From UBA4733 sp036734945 (GTDB taxonomy: Bacteria; Chloroflexota; UBA4733), in contig DAIMXP010000003.1 in assembly GCA_036734945.1 (NCBI GenBank), forward strand, positions 78,731 through 142,730: a stretch of DNA of 64,000 bases, given 5' to 3'. The position numbers and the translations under genes are program-made. The notes under the pieces are model-generated. The model saw only the letters and a list, made by a program, of their open reading frames with translations, did not search any database and was not told the origin of the DNA. This document shows positions 34,299-43,808 of this stretch, piece after piece; positions within the stretch are counted from its first letter, which is position 1; every line of letters starts with the position of its first letter.

Positions 34299-35883
34299 CC
34301 AATTCGCTGTGGATGCAGGCCGGGAGGCTGGCGCGAGGGCAGCACCGAACGGAGCTGTCCAACGCGCAGGGGCGGAGGTACGCCGGACCCGCCGCGTCGT
34401 GCTGCTTGCGGGACTGGGCAGCGTCGCGGCGGTCGGCCTCGCGGCCTGCGGCGGGTCCGGGGCCGGTACGGGGACGAGCAGCGCCTCGCTGGGCGCGACT
34501 ACGGCGACGAGCGCCGCGCCCGCCAGTACCACCGGCACGGCCACCACAGCGCCGACGACCGCCTCATCGGCGGCGCGCGCCAGTACTGCCGCCACGACCT
34601 CGGCCACCGCGCCGGCCGCGACGAGCCTGGCAGCGAGCAGCGCCGCGCCGGGGAAGGCGCCGGTGGCCATGGAGTTCGAGCACTTCTTCACCGGCACGCT
34701 CTGGGACAACGGCTTCAAGCCGATCGTCGACCTCTTCGAGGAGCGCAACCCCTCCATCAAGTGGGACGGCCTGGCCGTCGGCTACAACGACATGCTGCCC
34801 AAGTTGATCACGCTCACGGCCGGCGGCACGCCGCCCGATGGCACCAGCACGCCCAATGAGTGGGCCATCATCGCCGCGTTGCAGGGCCTGCTCCAGCCCA
34901 TCGACGACCGCATCGCCAAAGCGGGGAGTCCGACGTCCGGTTGGATTGCCGACATCTTCCCCGCTCGCATGAGCAACTACGCCGTCAACGGCAAACACTA
35001 CGGGCTGCCGATCGACATGGGCACCAGCGCCATCTACTACGACAAGGATGTGTTCGACGAAGCCGGCGTCGCCTACCCCAAGCCGGGCTGGACCTGGAAT
35101 GACCTATGGGGTATAGCGAGCAAGCTGACGCTGAAGAAAGGCGACCAGAAGATCTACGGCTTCCAGTACGCTAACGACCTGTACTGGCTCTATGCGCTCT
35201 ATGGCAGCCTTGGCGGAAGCTACTTCGACAAGGCCCTCACCAAGGCGACCTTCGACACCGCCGCGTCGGAGCAGGCGCTGCAGACGCTCCTTGACGCCCG
35301 CGTGAAGAGCAACGTCACGCCCTACGGCGCCGAGGCCACGGCGATCAGCAAGCAGGCGAACGGCAAGCAGCAGTTCACCCTGGGCCTCTATGGCATGGAC
35401 CACGCGTGGATCGGCCTGATTGCCTACCTGCACGATAAAGGGGTGGCGGTCAAGAACTGGGACGTAGCGCCCATCCCCACGGGCGGACCGGACCAGGTGC
35501 AGATTGTCGGCGGCCAGGGCTTTGCCATCGTGAGCGGCGCGAAGCACCCCGACGAAGCCTGGGCCTGGAACACCTTCATGGTCTCCGACGACGTCCAGAA
35601 GATGCTCGGCGTCAACGGCGTCTGGGACCCCGGCCGGAAGTCGATGGCGAAATACGGTCTGCCGAAGGATGGCCAGCCCAGCCGGTTCATCGAAGCCTTC
35701 TACGATCCGGTGGCCACGGCGGGGTTCAGTCCCTGGTGGTATGTGCCCGGCTGGGATCAGTGGAGCAAGGTCATCAACGACGGGCTGAAGCCGGCCTGGG
35801 ACGGCCAAGCGACAGCCAGCGATGTCGCGGCCAAGATCACCCCCACCCTGAACGCTATGCTGCAGAACCGGCCGAAGGCCTGA
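34291..35883 (+). CDS. ABC-type sugar solute-binding lipoprotein (family 1 SBP)
   Basis: 530 residues. An unusually long N-region (about 35 residues) precedes RRTRRVVLLAGLGSVAAVG and lipobox GLAAC. The Ala/Ser/Thr linker runs to about residue 120. The mature domain has PVAMEFEHFFTGTLWDNGF, LITLTAGGTPPDGTSTPNEW and KPGWTWNDLWGIASKL. ATG 34291 is preferred because GAGGAG lies nine bases before it; GTG 34282 is possible. It overlaps the nitrilase-family gene and is followed 55 bp later by a GH42-like glycosidase, so the three are probably one unit handling an amide- or glycoside-type substrate. No permease adjacent. Confidence 0.92.
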   Translation: MVDQFAVDAGREAGARAAPNGAVQRAGAEVRRTRRVVLLAGLGSVAAVGLAACGGSGAGTGTSSASLGATTATSAAPASTTGTATTAPTTASSAARASTAATTSATAPAATSLAASSAAPGKAPVAMEFEHFFTGTLWDNGFKPIVDLFEERNPSIKWDGLAVGYNDMLPKLITLTAGGTPPDGTSTPNEWAIIAALQGLLQPIDDRIAKAGSPTSGWIADIFPARMSNYAVNGKHYGLPIDMGTSAIYYDKDVFDEAGVAYPKPGWTWNDLWGIASKLTLKKGDQKIYGFQYANDLYWLYALYGSLGGSYFDKALTKATFDTAASEQALQTLLDARVKSNVTPYGAEATAISKQANGKQQFTLGLYGMDHAWIGLIAYLHDKGVAVKNWDVAPIPTGGPDQVQIVGGQGFAIVSGAKHPDEAWAWNTFMVSDDVQKMLGVNGVWDPGRKSMAKYGLPKDGQPSRFIEAFYDPVATAGFSPWWYVPGWDQWSKVINDGLKPAWDGQATASDVAAKITPTLNAMLQNRPKA

Positions 35884-35938
35884 TGGCCACGCCGCGCGCG
35901 ACCGCCGTGCTGGACGCGCACCGCGCAGGAGGGACTGC

Positions 35939-38203
35939 TTGAGCGAGCACCGCCCGCACGCGGCGGGACAACAGCCAGAGGTGACGCCCCGGGGCGGTCT
36001 GCCTGCCGCTGCTGAATCGTTGAGTATCCGGTCCGGCGTCGCGGGGCTGCGGCATGCCCGGGTGGTGCTCCTTGAGAGCTACTGGGCCCCGCTGTGGCCC
36101 ACCATCGAGTACGATCCGGCACGGATGGTCGAGCGCTTGGGCGAGCTCGGCGCCGATACCCTGCGCTTCGGCACGATCGGCTACTGGGCCCACTTCCCGA
36201 CGCCACACCTGCGGCTGCACCCGGAGCTGGAGCGATCCGGACGCGACCTGCTCGCGGAGACGGTGACGCACTGCCATGCAGCGGGGATCCGCGTCGTGGC
36301 CTACCTCCCGGTGGGCCACTGGCTGCCGCCGTGGCAGGTGGAGGGACATCCAGACTGGCTGGCGCGCGACCCCGAGGGCCGGGCGATACCGCACCAGTTC
36401 CTCGGCACGCTGGGGCTGCCGGAGCTGCGTCACGTCTGTACGTCCGGCAGCTACCGGACGGCGATTAGGGAGATCGTCGCCGCGGTCGCCAGCGCCTACC
36501 GCGTGGACGCACTCTACTTCGATGGGCCATTCGGCGACCAGTACGGCCGCATCTGCCACTGTGACGCCTGTCGGGAGCAGTTCCGCGTGGCGACGGGCCA
36601 CGACCTGCCTCCCTGGCGTAGCGCTGCCGACGCCGACCCCCAGCGCGACCTGTTCTGGGAGTTGCTGGCCTGGCGCAACGCCGATGGCGTGGCCTTCCTC
36701 CGCGAGCTGGCGCAGGCCGTCGCAGGCGCAGGACGCCTGCCCATCCTCATCAACCGGCCCTCGTTGGCGCACAGCGGGCTGCGCAACCGGTTCGACCCGC
36801 TGATCCTGGCCGTGGACGGCAACCTCGTCGAGGCCGGGCGGGACTACCGGGACAAGATCGCCGTCAGCCTCCTTACCGCCAGCTTGGATCGGCCGGCGTG
36901 GAACTACATCGGCAACTATGGCCCCTACCCACGGATCTTCGAGCAGCGGCGCGACACGCTGCTCGAAGGTTTTGCCACCATCGCTGCCGGCGGGACACCG
37001 GCGATCGCCAGTGGCAACCGCCTCTACTACGACCGCGCGGGCGATGGCGACGTGCGCGAACTCTTCGACTTCGTCGCTCGCGCGGCCGGCGCCGGTGGCC
37101 CCCTGGAGGGGCTGCTTGTCGCACCGTTCGCCGCGCTCCCGTATGTGCAGACCACCGCCGAACGCGCACCGGGCGGCGCAGGCGCCTACAACGCCGCCTA
37201 CCACGCCCTGTTCCACACGCTGCTCGACGGCCAGGTCCAGGTGTGCCCGGTGCCCGAGTCGCTCCTGGAGGATGGCGCGGCGTTGCGCCGCTACCCGGTG
37301 CTGTTACTGCCGGCGGCGACCTGCCTCTCCGACCGTCAGCTTGCTACCGTGCGCGCCTACGTGGCGGCCGGCGGCGGCCTGCTGACCACGCACGAGGCCT
37401 CGCTGTACGACGAGTACGGACGCGCACGCGGCGATTTTGGGCTGGCCGACTTGCTGGGCGTCCACTACGCCGGCACGGAGGCGGCGATCTTCGACACGTA
37501 TGTGCGCATCCTCGAGCCGTGGCCGGTGGTGCTCGGGTCGGAGCTCCCGGCGGGAACGCTGTTGCCGCAGCCGGTTCGGACGCGAGTCCGCCTCGCCGGG
37601 GCCGCGGGCGAGGCGACACCCCTGGTCGTCGCCGAATCGATGGTCGGCGCGGTGGTCGAAGGCCCCGGTGTGGTGGTGCGGCGCTTCGGCCAGGGGCGGG
37701 TCTGCTACCTCGTGTCGGATCTGCCGTGCCTCTATCACCGCGAGCGGGAGCGCCAGCATTTCTTCCACCACCTGCCGGCCGTGCGCCGCGCCACGGCCGC
37801 CCTGGTGACCTGGCTGAGTGGTGCCACCGTCCCCTTCTCGATTCGGGCGGCGCCGACCGGCGGGGGGCCAGCGCCGCCGGTGGAAGGAATCGTGGGCGTC
37901 CTCATGACAAAGCCGGGGTTGCACGTGCTCCACGTCCTGGACTACCGAGGCCCGCGCTACGAGGCGCCGCATGCGGTGGTCGAGAGCGGGGCCGGTCCGC
38001 TCGATCTGCTGGTGCAGATGCGGTTGCCGCCTGATGCACAGGTGCGGTCCGTCGTGGAACTGCGCAGCGGACGACGCCTGGCGGCAGTGCGGTCCGCCGG
38101 GAGCACCGGGAGTGTGGCCGCTGCGGCCAGCCCGAGCACCACGATCACGGTTCCGGCGGTGGACGGCTACGCGGCGGTAGCCGTGTCGTACAGCCACGCA
38201 TAG
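35939..38203 (+). CDS. GHL6/GH42-like glycoside hydrolase with trimerisation-type domain
   Basis: 754 residues. A TIM-barrel begins with RMVERLGELGADTLRFGTIG and YLPVGHWLPPWQVEGHPDW. ALYFDGPFGDQYGRICHCDA followed by a further Cys fits the hypothetical glycosyl hydrolase 6 (GHL6) pattern, with a candidate catalytic Asp and a cysteine cluster. From about residue 370 a Rossmann-like module (RYPVLLLPAATCLSDRQLA, GGGLLTTHEASLYDEYG) resembles the GH42 trimerisation domain. A beta-rich C-terminus follows. TTG start, no signal peptide. Likely a cytoplasmic beta-glycosidase acting on a substrate delivered by the SBP at 34291. The family is largely uncharacterised. Confidence 0.75.
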   Translation: MSEHRPHAAGQQPEVTPRGGLPAAAESLSIRSGVAGLRHARVVLLESYWAPLWPTIEYDPARMVERLGELGADTLRFGTIGYWAHFPTPHLRLHPELERSGRDLLAETVTHCHAAGIRVVAYLPVGHWLPPWQVEGHPDWLARDPEGRAIPHQFLGTLGLPELRHVCTSGSYRTAIREIVAAVASAYRVDALYFDGPFGDQYGRICHCDACREQFRVATGHDLPPWRSAADADPQRDLFWELLAWRNADGVAFLRELAQAVAGAGRLPILINRPSLAHSGLRNRFDPLILAVDGNLVEAGRDYRDKIAVSLLTASLDRPAWNYIGNYGPYPRIFEQRRDTLLEGFATIAAGGTPAIASGNRLYYDRAGDGDVRELFDFVARAAGAGGPLEGLLVAPFAALPYVQTTAERAPGGAGAYNAAYHALFHTLLDGQVQVCPVPESLLEDGAALRRYPVLLLPAATCLSDRQLATVRAYVAAGGGLLTTHEASLYDEYGRARGDFGLADLLGVHYAGTEAAIFDTYVRILEPWPVVLGSELPAGTLLPQPVRTRVRLAGAAGEATPLVVAESMVGAVVEGPGVVVRRFGQGRVCYLVSDLPCLYHRERERQHFFHHLPAVRRATAALVTWLSGATVPFSIRAAPTGGGPAPPVEGIVGVLMTKPGLHVLHVLDYRGPRYEAPHAVVESGAGPLDLLVQMRLPPDAQVRSVVELRSGRRLAAVRSAGSTGSVAAAASPSTTITVPAVDGYAAVAVSYSHA

Positions 38204-38628
38204 GGCCCAGAGGTCCCACCGCAGGTATCCGAAGTCCGCTCCCCAGCCCGCAACACCCGCAGCATGACAGATAGAGCACCCGGGAGCATGGAGGATCCCC
38301 TTTCATCGCTCGTCAGCTCTCACTAACTACCTACCTCAGCAAGGCCCACCTCCCCCGGCATGTACGACCCTGTCATGACGGAATGGACTGCTCCTTTGCT
38401 CTGGAGAACCCTGCGCTTGTTCCGCGCGCTCACCGGAGAGCGCCGCAGCAGACCGCGGCATGCTTGCCTGCGCGCTCATCCGGCGGTATTGTATGGTAGC
38501 TCGCAGAGCTTGTCAATGGACGTCATACAACTGGTTCGTGCGGAAGCCGACAGGGTTGCCTGCGCTGGTCCAAGAGGTCCACGGCTGACGCTGCAGTATT
38601 GCCACTGACAGAAGGGAAGATGGTTGCC
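38204..38628. other. Gene-less regulatory relic
   Basis: This 425-bp stretch contains the orphan promoter box at 38488-38531 and its leader (38383-38487), which align with the leader of the SBPs at 29244 and 45329 up to the ribosome binding site. The following start codon has been lost (ATT in place of ATG at about 38382). Rightward of the box, GTGCGGAAGCCGAC (38538-38551) and CCAAGAGGTCCAC (38570-38582) match the DNA before the M55 gene at 31074. No gene is supported in 38204-38382. Confidence 0.6.
38488..38531 (-). promoter_or_regulatory. Conserved SBP promoter and operator box, copy 2 (orphan)
   Basis: GTTGTATGACGTCC, then TTGACA (38511-38516), a 17-nt spacer and TACAAT (38488-38493), reading leftward. 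This is the best -10 of the four copies, yet no SBP gene follows. The shared leader hairpin GCGCT/AGCGC is at 38426-38443. Confidence 0.7.
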
Positions 38629-39822
38629 ATGCCGATGCTCCTTGACAAAGAGCGGCTCTGGGCACATCTGCGGGTGCTCTGCGAGGAGATCGGGCCGCGA
38701 CTGAGCGGTACGACCGGTGACGAGCGTGCCGTCCAGTACATCGCAGCCCACTTTCGGCGCTGCGGCACGCGAACGGAGGTCCAGGACTTCCCCTGTCCCA
38801 GTTGGGACCACGAGGCGACGGAACTCACGCTGCTCGGGGGCGACGGTCCGGAGCCGCTGGACGCTGTCGCGCAGACCTTTACGGAGAGCTGCGACGTCGA
38901 AGCGCCGCTGCTTGGCGTGGCGAGCCGGCACGATCTGGAGTTCGCGCCGGATCTCGAGGGCAAGGTCCTGGTGCTCGCCGGCGAAGCCGCGACCAGAATC
39001 AATGCCGACCGGAATTCCACGCTCCTCAGCGCCGAAGAACGCCGACCGGCGGCCCTTGTTATCATCAGCCCTGCCGCCGCGGTGTCCACGAAGCTGATCC
39101 GCGATCCGTTCCTGCGCGTGCCGGCGGTCGCGGTGTCGCACGCAGTTGGCGAGCGGCTCCGCCAGTGCGACGGTAGGCTGGTCCGGCTGCGCATACGCGC
39201 GCGGCGCTACGCCTCGACCGGGCACACTGTTGTGGGCCGGACCCCCGGCGGCGAGTCGGATCGCATCACCGTTGCAGCGCACTATGACACCGCGGCCGGC
39301 GTCCCCGGCGCGACCGATAACGCTTCCGGCACCGCGGTGCTGCTCGCGCTTTGTGAGGCGTTCACTGCGACCAGCCGGCGCCACTTCGGCATCGATTTCG
39401 TTGCCTATGGGGCGGAGGAGTACGGCCGCCACGAGGGCAATCTGGGCGACGTGGAGTACGTCCGTGGCAATCCCGTTGCGGTGCGCCGGACGCGGGCCGT
39501 GGTCGAGGTGGACTGCGTAGGTACAGTCGCGGGCCCGCTCACCGTCCACGTCCTGGGCTGGCCGCCCACGCGCCAGCAAGAGAAGGATGGGGTGCTGGAC
39601 ATCCTCCGGCCCCTCCCGACGTGCATCGTCAATGATCGCTCCGGGCACCCATCGGCCAGAACAGCCTTTCACCTCCCCGGCGTTCCGGCGCTGGCCTTCC
39701 TGGACGATTACTCCCGCTTGCCGATTCACACGGCGCAGGACACGATCAACCTGATGCGCCCGACCGCACTCGCCGCCGCCGCCGAGATCGTTGCGGCAGC
39801 CGTGAGCGGCCTCTCGTCATAG
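38629..39822 (+). CDS. M28 family zinc peptidase
   Basis: 397 residues. M28 metal ligands are H218 and D220 (AAHYDTAAG), D230 (ATDNASGTA), the catalytic E263 with ligand E264 (YGAEEYG), D in VVEVDCVG, and a late His (PIHTAQDT). A PA-type insert (about 80-190; FAPDLEGKVLVLAG) is present, as in aminopeptidases of this family. No signal peptide, so probably cytoplasmic. ATG 38629 is eleven bases after GAAGGGA; two earlier in-frame starts are closer to or upstream of it. It stands where the M55 peptidase stands in the paralogous region at 31074, downstream of a duplicated divergent promoter. Confidence 0.87.
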   Translation: MPMLLDKERLWAHLRVLCEEIGPRLSGTTGDERAVQYIAAHFRRCGTRTEVQDFPCPSWDHEATELTLLGGDGPEPLDAVAQTFTESCDVEAPLLGVASRHDLEFAPDLEGKVLVLAGEAATRINADRNSTLLSAEERRPAALVIISPAAAVSTKLIRDPFLRVPAVAVSHAVGERLRQCDGRLVRLRIRARRYASTGHTVVGRTPGGESDRITVAAHYDTAAGVPGATDNASGTAVLLALCEAFTATSRRHFGIDFVAYGAEEYGRHEGNLGDVEYVRGNPVAVRRTRAVVEVDCVGTVAGPLTVHVLGWPPTRQQEKDGVLDILRPLPTCIVNDRSGHPSARTAFHLPGVPALAFLDDYSRLPIHTAQDTINLMRPTALAAAAEIVAAAVSGLSS

Positions 39823-39886
39823 TGGTCAATCGCGTGCGGCAGTTGCTGCGCGACGTGCGGAATGAAGATGCTGTTCCACGACCAGA

Positions 39887-40747
39887 TCACCTCCGTGCCG
39901 CCGGCATGTCGAGACCGGTGCCATTGATCCAACTGACCACGTCGCACTGCTGTCCGACCCGGCCTTCCACGGTGTAGGCGTCAATCCGTCGCACACCGGG
40001 TCGGGTCGCGGCTTTCCCTGCTGCCTCGACGCTCGTCAACTGAATCATGACCGTCATGGGCAGGGCCGGCTTGAAGGGAGGCGGCTTTGCGGTCCGTGCC
40101 TTCGCAATCGCCTCGGCGATCTTGAGCGCGGTGAGTTGGCGAGCCGACTCGGCGTCAAGCCCCGTGCAGAGGTCGTGGGACACCGCATGCTTGACGCAGG
40201 CGGTGACGACGCCGGGAAACTCTTCGTGTGCCTCCGCACAGGCCGCCTCGTCTCCCTGTGCCAGGATAAGCGGGATGTCCCAGTGACCGGCGAAGCAGGC
40301 CTCGATGCCCATCTCACCCACGCTCTGCCCGTTGATCCAGACATCCGCCCAATCGAGTGACCAGGTGTGCGGCAGGAAGGCGCCAGCCGTCCCCGCCTTG
40401 GCGTGGTGGCCCGGCAGCATCAGCGCGTCGACGCTGTGATCGAGTCCGGGCATCCAGCGCCACTTTCCAGCCTGCACGCCGCGACTGCGCACCAGATACG
40501 TGACGCGTGGATCCGCGAGCAGCTTGTCCGGATCGATGTTGCCGCCACCGCGGTGCGTATCGCATACGATCACCTCGTCGGCGCCCGACGCCAGCGCCGC
40601 CGCGCAGGCCGAACGCACGTCAGCGTTCAGGAGGGCGCGCCCTTCGTTCGCCACGTGCTCCCGCACCCCCGACTCCCAGAACCACACCTGCTCGCGCGTG
40701 AACAGGCCGCTCACGCCCTCCATGTCCCAGTGCATGAACACCTTCAC
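39887..40747 (-). CDS. M55 family peptidase (DppA-like), second copy
   Basis: 286 residues. KVFMHWDMEGVSG supplies the first Asp/Glu zinc ligands. IVCDTHRGGGNI, LPGHHAKAGTAG, LPHTWSLDW and SVGEMGIEA supply the remaining histidines and Glu in DppA order. GTG 40747 follows GGAGGAAGCTCG, and its first bases overlap the MDR dehydrogenase stop (GTGA), so the two are coupled. More diverged from the copy at 31074 than a recent duplication would give. Likely cytoplasmic D-amino acid-releasing or amide hydrolase, at the end of the leftward SBP-MDR-M55 series. Confidence 0.9.
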   Translation of the reverse strand: MKVFMHWDMEGVSGLFTREQVWFWESGVREHVANEGRALLNADVRSACAAALASGADEVIVCDTHRGGGNIDPDKLLADPRVTYLVRSRGVQAGKWRWMPGLDHSVDALMLPGHHAKAGTAGAFLPHTWSLDWADVWINGQSVGEMGIEACFAGHWDIPLILAQGDEAACAEAHEEFPGVVTACVKHAVSHDLCTGLDAESARQLTALKIAEAIAKARTAKPPPFKPALPMTVMIQLTSVEAAGKAATRPGVRRIDAYTVEGRVGQQCDVVSWINGTGLDMPAARR

Positions 40748-41784
40748 CGAGCTTCCTCCCGTCCCCCATCTCGCCAGTCGAAGACGACGCCGAGGTACTC
40801 GTCGGGGTGAGCGACGATGGCCTCGTACACATCGGCCGCTTCGGCTGCCGGCAGCCGATGACTGATGAGCGGACCGACCACCAGCTTCCCGTGCGCCAGC
40901 AGGTCTAAGGCGAGCTCGAAATTCGCCCGGAGCGTCCAACGGCTGGCGACCGTCTCGACGCCGGGCGTGGTCGCAGCGTGGGCACCGATGATCGTCACCC
41001 CGGAAGCGTGGATATTCGTGTAGGGATCGATCTCAATGCGTCCGCGTGGACTTCCCAGGAGGACCACTCGTCCATACCGTGCCGCCAGTTCAAACGCCTG
41101 CGCGACCACCGGAGCGGCGCCGGTTGCCTCCACGACGACGTCGAAGCCACGGCCGTTGGTGACCTCCCGACCGGCCTCCACAAGGTTCCGAGCCGAGACG
41201 TCCAGCAGGAGAGCGATCCCGCACGCCTGGGCGATCGCCAGGCGGTTTGGAAGCCGGTCGACGAGCGCGACCGGCCAGCCCCCGGAAAGTTGACCAAACT
41301 GCGCAGCAAACTGACCGATGAGCCCGGCCCCGAGGATCGCCACGCTCTCGCCGAGGGAGAGACGCGGCAGCCGCATGCCATTCAGGCTAATCGTCGCCAG
41401 CCTGGTCAGGGCGGCTTGGTCCGCGGCGACGCCCTCCGGCACGATGACCACCGGGTGCTGCCGAACGTCATAGACGCCGAAGCTGGCGTGTTTCCCCGCG
41501 CAGGCGACGACCTGGTCCGGCGCCACGCCATGCACCGCACTGCCGACCGCGAGCACCGTGCCGGTGGCCGCGTAGCCGGCAAGGTAGGGGTAGCTGGGAT
41601 AGCGGGAGCCGGGTGTGCGGAACCCGATGTGGGTACCGGCATAAATCGCCGTTTCGGTCCCGATGCTGACCGCGCTCCACAGCGTCTTGACCAGGACCTC
41701 GTGGGCCCCGGGTTGCTCAGGGAGCTCGAAGTCCTGCCACTCCGCCTGGCGCGTTCCCGTGAACGCGATACGCCGTGCGTTCAC
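40744..41784 (-). CDS. MDR family (zinc-type) alcohol dehydrogenase-like oxidoreductase
   Basis: 346 residues of the medium-chain dehydrogenase family. The cofactor motif is VAILGAGLIGQFAAQFGQL and YAGTHIGF with SIGTETAIY is the substrate side. The structural four-cysteine zinc lobe is absent and the usual catalytic Cys-His pair is not evident (AACAGKHASFG is the closest), as in the BchC-like and sorbitol-like subset. It would oxidise or reduce a polyol or hydroxy group with NAD(P). Overlaps the M55 start downstream. It is preceded by an SBP gene 142 bp upstream on the same strand. Confidence 0.87.
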   Translation of the reverse strand: MNARRIAFTGTRQAEWQDFELPEQPGAHEVLVKTLWSAVSIGTETAIYAGTHIGFRTPGSRYPSYPYLAGYAATGTVLAVGSAVHGVAPDQVVACAGKHASFGVYDVRQHPVVIVPEGVAADQAALTRLATISLNGMRLPRLSLGESVAILGAGLIGQFAAQFGQLSGGWPVALVDRLPNRLAIAQACGIALLLDVSARNLVEAGREVTNGRGFDVVVEATGAAPVVAQAFELAARYGRVVLLGSPRGRIEIDPYTNIHASGVTIIGAHAATTPGVETVASRWTLRANFELALDLLAHGKLVVGPLISHRLPAAEAADVYEAIVAHPDEYLGVVFDWRDGGREEAR

Positions 41785-41926
41785 TGTTCCCTCCTTCCGT
41801 CATTTGGGCGTGGCTGGCCCATCGTGCCAGCGTTGAGACCGACTCTGTTGTCCAAACCCAACACGACGCGCCGAGACTGTCCCATCTGGCCGCGCTGTTG
41901 TCCTCACGTCGGGTGGGACGCCAACG

Positions 41927-43483
41927 TCAGGACACCTGGATCAGATTCGCGTCGATGTAGTCGGTCGCAGCCTTACCGTAGTCGGACGCGCCGAGTTGTC
42001 CGCTTTGAAACAGGGGGAAGTTCTTCGCAAACCAGTCCCTACACTTGGTCCAACCTGGATAGCGATACATGCCGTTCGACTCAAAGTGGGCGTGCTGCGC
42101 CATATTGGCGTAGGCAGTCGGATCGACTCCCACTTGGCTCTTGAACGCCGCCATCGCCTGAGCGGAGGCACCGTTGACGGGAGAGACGGCGTACTTGGCG
42201 CTCAAGGGGAAACGCGCCGCGTTTTCCGGCTGCATGAGCCAGCGGAACAGAGTCCAGGTCTGGTCGGCTTGGGGCGTCTGAAGCAACTGCAGCGCCGCCG
42301 CGTTCTGGCGGCCGGACATGTTCTCGCCGCCCTCGTGGGGCAACGCCGCGATACCCCAGCGGAAGTTGAGCTTCGGGATGTAGCCGTAGACCACTTGCAG
42401 CCCGATCTTGCCGCTGGTGAAGACATCACCCTTGGCGCCGATGGCCGTTTTCTGAGCCGCGGTCGGCTGTACTTGATACTTGTCAGCAAGATCCTTGAAG
42501 AACTGCTGCCCTTGCAGCGCCTTCGGCTGGTCATATTGTGCCTTCTTTGCTTGATCGTCCCAGGGCTGCTGACCGTAGTAGCTGAGGCGACTCATGCCAC
42601 CACCAGCGACATCGCCGCCGCCGGTCTGGCCGCCAAAGCCAAACTGCAACTGGTCCGCCTTGGTCAGCTTCTGGGCGTACGCCAGAAAACGGTCCATCGT
42701 CCACGTCGTGTCGTTCGGGTCCGCCGGCGGAACAGGCAATCCGGCGGCCTCCAGCAGATCTTGGTTATAGGCCATCGCATCGACGGAGATGCCGACGACT
42801 GGCAACGCCCAGAGCTTGCCATTCTGGGTATAGTAGCCTAGGGAGATCGCCTGAAAGACGTTCGCCGGTGAGATCTTATCCCGTGCCATAAAGGTGGTCA
42901 GATCCAAGAGCGCCGCCTGGAAGGCGTACCAGGCTCCCCATCCGATCACGTAGCAGTTGGGGGACTCGCCCCCGGCGATGCTCGCCGCCAGCTTCTGTTG
43001 CTCCGTCGCCCAACTGGGGCCGCCTGAAAGCACCTGAACCTTGATGCCGGGATTGGCCTTCGTGAAGTCGGCAAACATGGCCTGCTCCACTTCGTGCCTG
43101 CCTGGATCATCCGGCGATACATAGGTGATCGTCACCGGCTTCCCGGCGGCACTGGTCGAGGATGACGGGAGCGCCGACACCGCGCTACTCGATATGGCTG
43201 AACTCGATGGCAGCGTCGTGCTTGCCGCTGATATCGTCGGCACAGGTGATGAGACGCCGACAGCGGAGTTCGTCGCCTGGCGCGTAGTCGCGCCCCCCAC
43301 AGCTTGCCTAGCGGTGGTCGCTGCTGAATCGGCGCTGGACGTACGTGCCGTGGGAGTGATCGTACCGCACGCGGCCAGGAGGCCGCTCGCTACGCCCGCC
43401 ACAAGAAGGCCGGATGCCTGGAGGTAGGCCCGGCGAGAAATGGGACGCTGCATGGGCGCGGCGCTGTTCTTGGGGTCGAGCAT
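41927..43483 (-). CDS. ABC-type sugar solute-binding lipoprotein (family 1 SBP)
   Basis: 518 residues from ATG 43483 (AAAGGA upstream). Leader ISRRAYLQASGLLVAGVASG with lipobox LLAAC, Tat-like. A linker of about 80 residues follows. The mature part has VTITYVSPDDPGRHEVEQAM, FTKANPGIKVQVLSGGPSW, ASIAGGESPNCYVIGWG and TWTMDRFLAYAQKLT. Unlike its neighbours it lacks the conserved promoter box; 325 bp of DNA with no clear gene separates it from the SBP at 43809. Probably co-transcribed with MDR and M55 downstream. No permease adjacent. Confidence 0.92.
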   Translation of the reverse strand: MLDPKNSAAPMQRPISRRAYLQASGLLVAGVASGLLAACGTITPTARTSSADSAATTARQAVGGATTRQATNSAVGVSSPVPTISAASTTLPSSSAISSSAVSALPSSSTSAAGKPVTITYVSPDDPGRHEVEQAMFADFTKANPGIKVQVLSGGPSWATEQQKLAASIAGGESPNCYVIGWGAWYAFQAALLDLTTFMARDKISPANVFQAISLGYYTQNGKLWALPVVGISVDAMAYNQDLLEAAGLPVPPADPNDTTWTMDRFLAYAQKLTKADQLQFGFGGQTGGGDVAGGGMSRLSYYGQQPWDDQAKKAQYDQPKALQGQQFFKDLADKYQVQPTAAQKTAIGAKGDVFTSGKIGLQVVYGYIPKLNFRWGIAALPHEGGENMSGRQNAAALQLLQTPQADQTWTLFRWLMQPENAARFPLSAKYAVSPVNGASAQAMAAFKSQVGVDPTAYANMAQHAHFESNGMYRYPGWTKCRDWFAKNFPLFQSGQLGASDYGKAATDYIDANLIQVS

Positions 43484-43808
43484 CGTGCATCCTTTCACTG
43501 TACCAGAGAACAGTCACTGAACCGATAGTCGGGACCTACCCAGCATCCACGGCCCGTCTGGCGGTGCCCGGTACACCGATACGGAGACCATCGACGCCAA
43601 AGGGTGCATGCACAATTGGCGTCTGTCCCGTACCACCGTGAAGCCGCCTCGAGTCAGTATAATGCCCACATCGGTCTCCCTCTCCCATCCTCTTGGCGGT
43701 GTGGACCAACCAGTCGCCTGGCTGTACGTTGGTCGTGCGCCGCTCGGCGGATGACCCGCTTTCACTCACTCCTTAGACGAGCGAGCATCAGCAAGCGAGA
43801 CGTCTTCT
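43484..43808. other. 325-bp interval without a supported gene
   Basis: No conserved SBP box is present. A TATAAT-like hexamer faces right at about 43656. Two overlapping reverse frames (43514-43769) are open for 78-83 codons and read RGGFTVVRDRR and VQPGDWLVHTAKRMGE in different frames. This could be a decayed gene, but neither has an RBS or a recognisable family. Confidence 0.35.

Noticed and set aside
43514..43769. Overlapping reverse frames between two SBPs
   Set aside because: No ribosome site, no consistent frame and no recognisable domain; recorded only as possible decay.
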